A program made the translations under genes and the position numbers. The notes beneath the pieces are model-generated. The model was not told the DNA's origin. It ran no database searches and was given only the letters and a program-made list of their open reading frames with translations. DNA of 64,000 nucleotides, from positions 1-64,000 of the forward strand of contig JAJECP010000035.1 of NCBI GenBank assembly GCA_022821985.1. Reading direction: 5' to 3'. Below, piece by piece: positions 63,187 to 64,000 of the stretch; the stretch's first letter is position 1, and each line of letters opens with the position of its first letter. Source of the stretch: Acidimicrobiia bacterium (GTDB taxonomy: Bacteria; Actinomycetota; Acidimicrobiia; Acidimicrobiales; Poriferisodalaceae).

Positions 63187-63193
63187 GCCGGCC

Positions 63194-64000
63194 ATGAGCA
63201 GCGCATCCGTGAACCAGCATCCCGACGACATCGTCATTGTCGACGCCGTCCGATCTCCCGTCGGCCGGCGCGGCGGCGACCTGAGCGGCATCCATCCGTC
63301 CGATCTGCTCAGCGATGTGCTGACCTCGCTGATGGAGCGCACCCAGGTCGACCCGGCCAGCATCGGCCAGATCGTGGGCGGCTGCGTCAGCCAAGCCGGA
63401 GAGCAGACCGCCAACATCGCGCGCACTGCGTGGCTCGGCGCGGGCTATCCCCTGTCGGTCGCGGCCACCACTGTCGACGCGCAGTGCGGTTCGAGCCAGC
63501 AGGCCACCACGCTGGCCTACGGCCTCGTGCGCAGCGGCGTGGTCGACTCGGCCATCGGATGCGGCGTCGAGTCGATGACGCGCAATCCGATGGGATCGAG
63601 CTACAAGAAGGGGCAGCGCACGGCCACCTCTCGTTACAAGGAGCACTACGAGTACACAACGCAGTTCCAGGGTGCCGAGCTCATGGCCAAGCAGTGGGGC
63701 ATCAGCCGTGAAGAATGCGATGCCTACGGCCTGCGAAGCCAGAACAACGCCGCCCGGGCGTGGACCGAAGACCGCTTCGCCACACAGATCGTCGAGATCG
63801 ATGCGCCGGTGCTCGACGAAGACGGCAAGCCCACCGACGAAGTTCGCCACGTCGTGCGCGACGGCGGCATCCGGCCCACCACGGCGGAAGGCCTTGCCGG
63901 GATCTCGCCGGTGATGGACGGCGGCGTGCACACCGCCGGCAGCTCGTCGCAGATCAGCGATGGATCGGGAGCGGTTCTGCTCATGCGGGCCAGCCGTGCC
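63194..64000 (+). CDS. Thiolase (acetyl-CoA acetyltransferase family), cut by the window end
   Basis: The first 269 residues of a thiolase are present: VDAVRSPVGRRGGDLSGIHP, the catalytic-Cys region VDAQCGSSQQATTLAYGLV, and GCGVESMTRNPMGSSY; the C-terminal His and second Cys lie beyond the window. The sequence is closest in form to FadA-type 3-ketoacyl-CoA thiolases of lipid or steroid breakdown. The final visible part GSSSQISDGSGAVLLM is normal, so the gene runs on. Confidence 0.9.
   Translation, partial: MSSASVNQHPDDIVIVDAVRSPVGRRGGDLSGIHPSDLLSDVLTSLMERTQVDPASIGQIVGGCVSQAGEQTANIARTAWLGAGYPLSVAATTVDAQCGSSQQATTLAYGLVRSGVVDSAIGCGVESMTRNPMGSSYKKGQRTATSRYKEHYEYTTQFQGAELMAKQWGISREECDAYGLRSQNNAARAWTEDRFATQIVEIDAPVLDEDGKPTDEVRHVVRDGGIRPTTAEGLAGISPVMDGGVHTAGSSSQISDGSGAVLLMRASRA

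Noticed and set aside
63026-63931. Minus-strand frame opposite the thiolase
   Set aside because: Antisense shadow; the plus strand encodes a clear thiolase with its catalytic Cys region.

Overview
The window is GC-rich bacterial chromosome, densely coding on both strands, with many GTG starts and stop/start overlaps. An actinobacterium is indicated by a NucS/EndoMS-type endonuclease, several luciferase-like F420-type oxidoreductases, a mycothiol-dependent maleylpyruvate-isomerase-family protein, an actinobacterial-type DapD, and many starts that sit 6-8 bases after a TAnnnT -10 box (leaderless mRNAs). The mix of split MaoC-type hydratases, CaiB/BaiF CoA-transferases and tad pilus genes suggests class Acidimicrobiia; that placement is inference. 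No rRNA, tRNA, CRISPR array, insertion sequence or prophage was seen.

Layout. 1-288: a near-complete fold-back palindrome with G17/C17 runs, probably a contig-end artefact or a real hairpin end. 349-9173: a tad (tight adherence) type IVc pilus locus: CpaB-like, CpaE-like, TadA, TadB, TadC, three long Flp-like pilins, three TadE/TadG-like pseudopilins (one inverted), and a broken prepilin peptidase. 9196-16980: PEP-utilising mobile-domain protein, metallo-beta-lactamase hydrolase, NucS, hydratase-2 and SDR pair, VanW protein. 16985-24293: geranylgeranyl-reductase-like flavoprotein, pantothenate kinase, HIT protein, enoyl-CoA hydratase, CoA-transferase, methionine aminopeptidase, two LysM lipoproteins, PAP2 phosphatase. 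24303-37218: accessory catabolism (F420-type oxidoreductases, two-part hydratase, MsrA, enolase-superfamily dehydratase with an MFS exporter, TauD-like dioxygenase, RidA, hydratase, nitroreductase). 37351-38818: a less GC-rich two-gene HNH nuclease module. 39004-43320: phosphoribosyltransferase and a zinc-uptake locus (zur, znuC, znuA, znuB) with a Zur-box-like site. 43343-50799: SDR, nitronate monooxygenase, M16 protease, DapD, amidohydrolase. 51227-56300: a betaine locus. 56321-64000: acyl-CoA metabolism, ending in a thiolase cut by the window edge.

The most unusual locus is 51227-56300. A membrane-anchored glycine-betaine-type binding protein (ProX/OpuAC) and a BCCT transporter are divergent from a 719-residue protein that joins a second OpuAC domain to a GluR0-like ligand-gated potassium channel (binding lobe, TM, TVGYGD pore, TM, second lobe). 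This reads as a candidate osmolyte-sensing ion channel next to the matching uptake system. Other unusual items are a covalent three-domain RidA protein, a pilin set with an unusual LEW motif including one copy that lost the conserved Glu5, and the HNH/small-protein pair.
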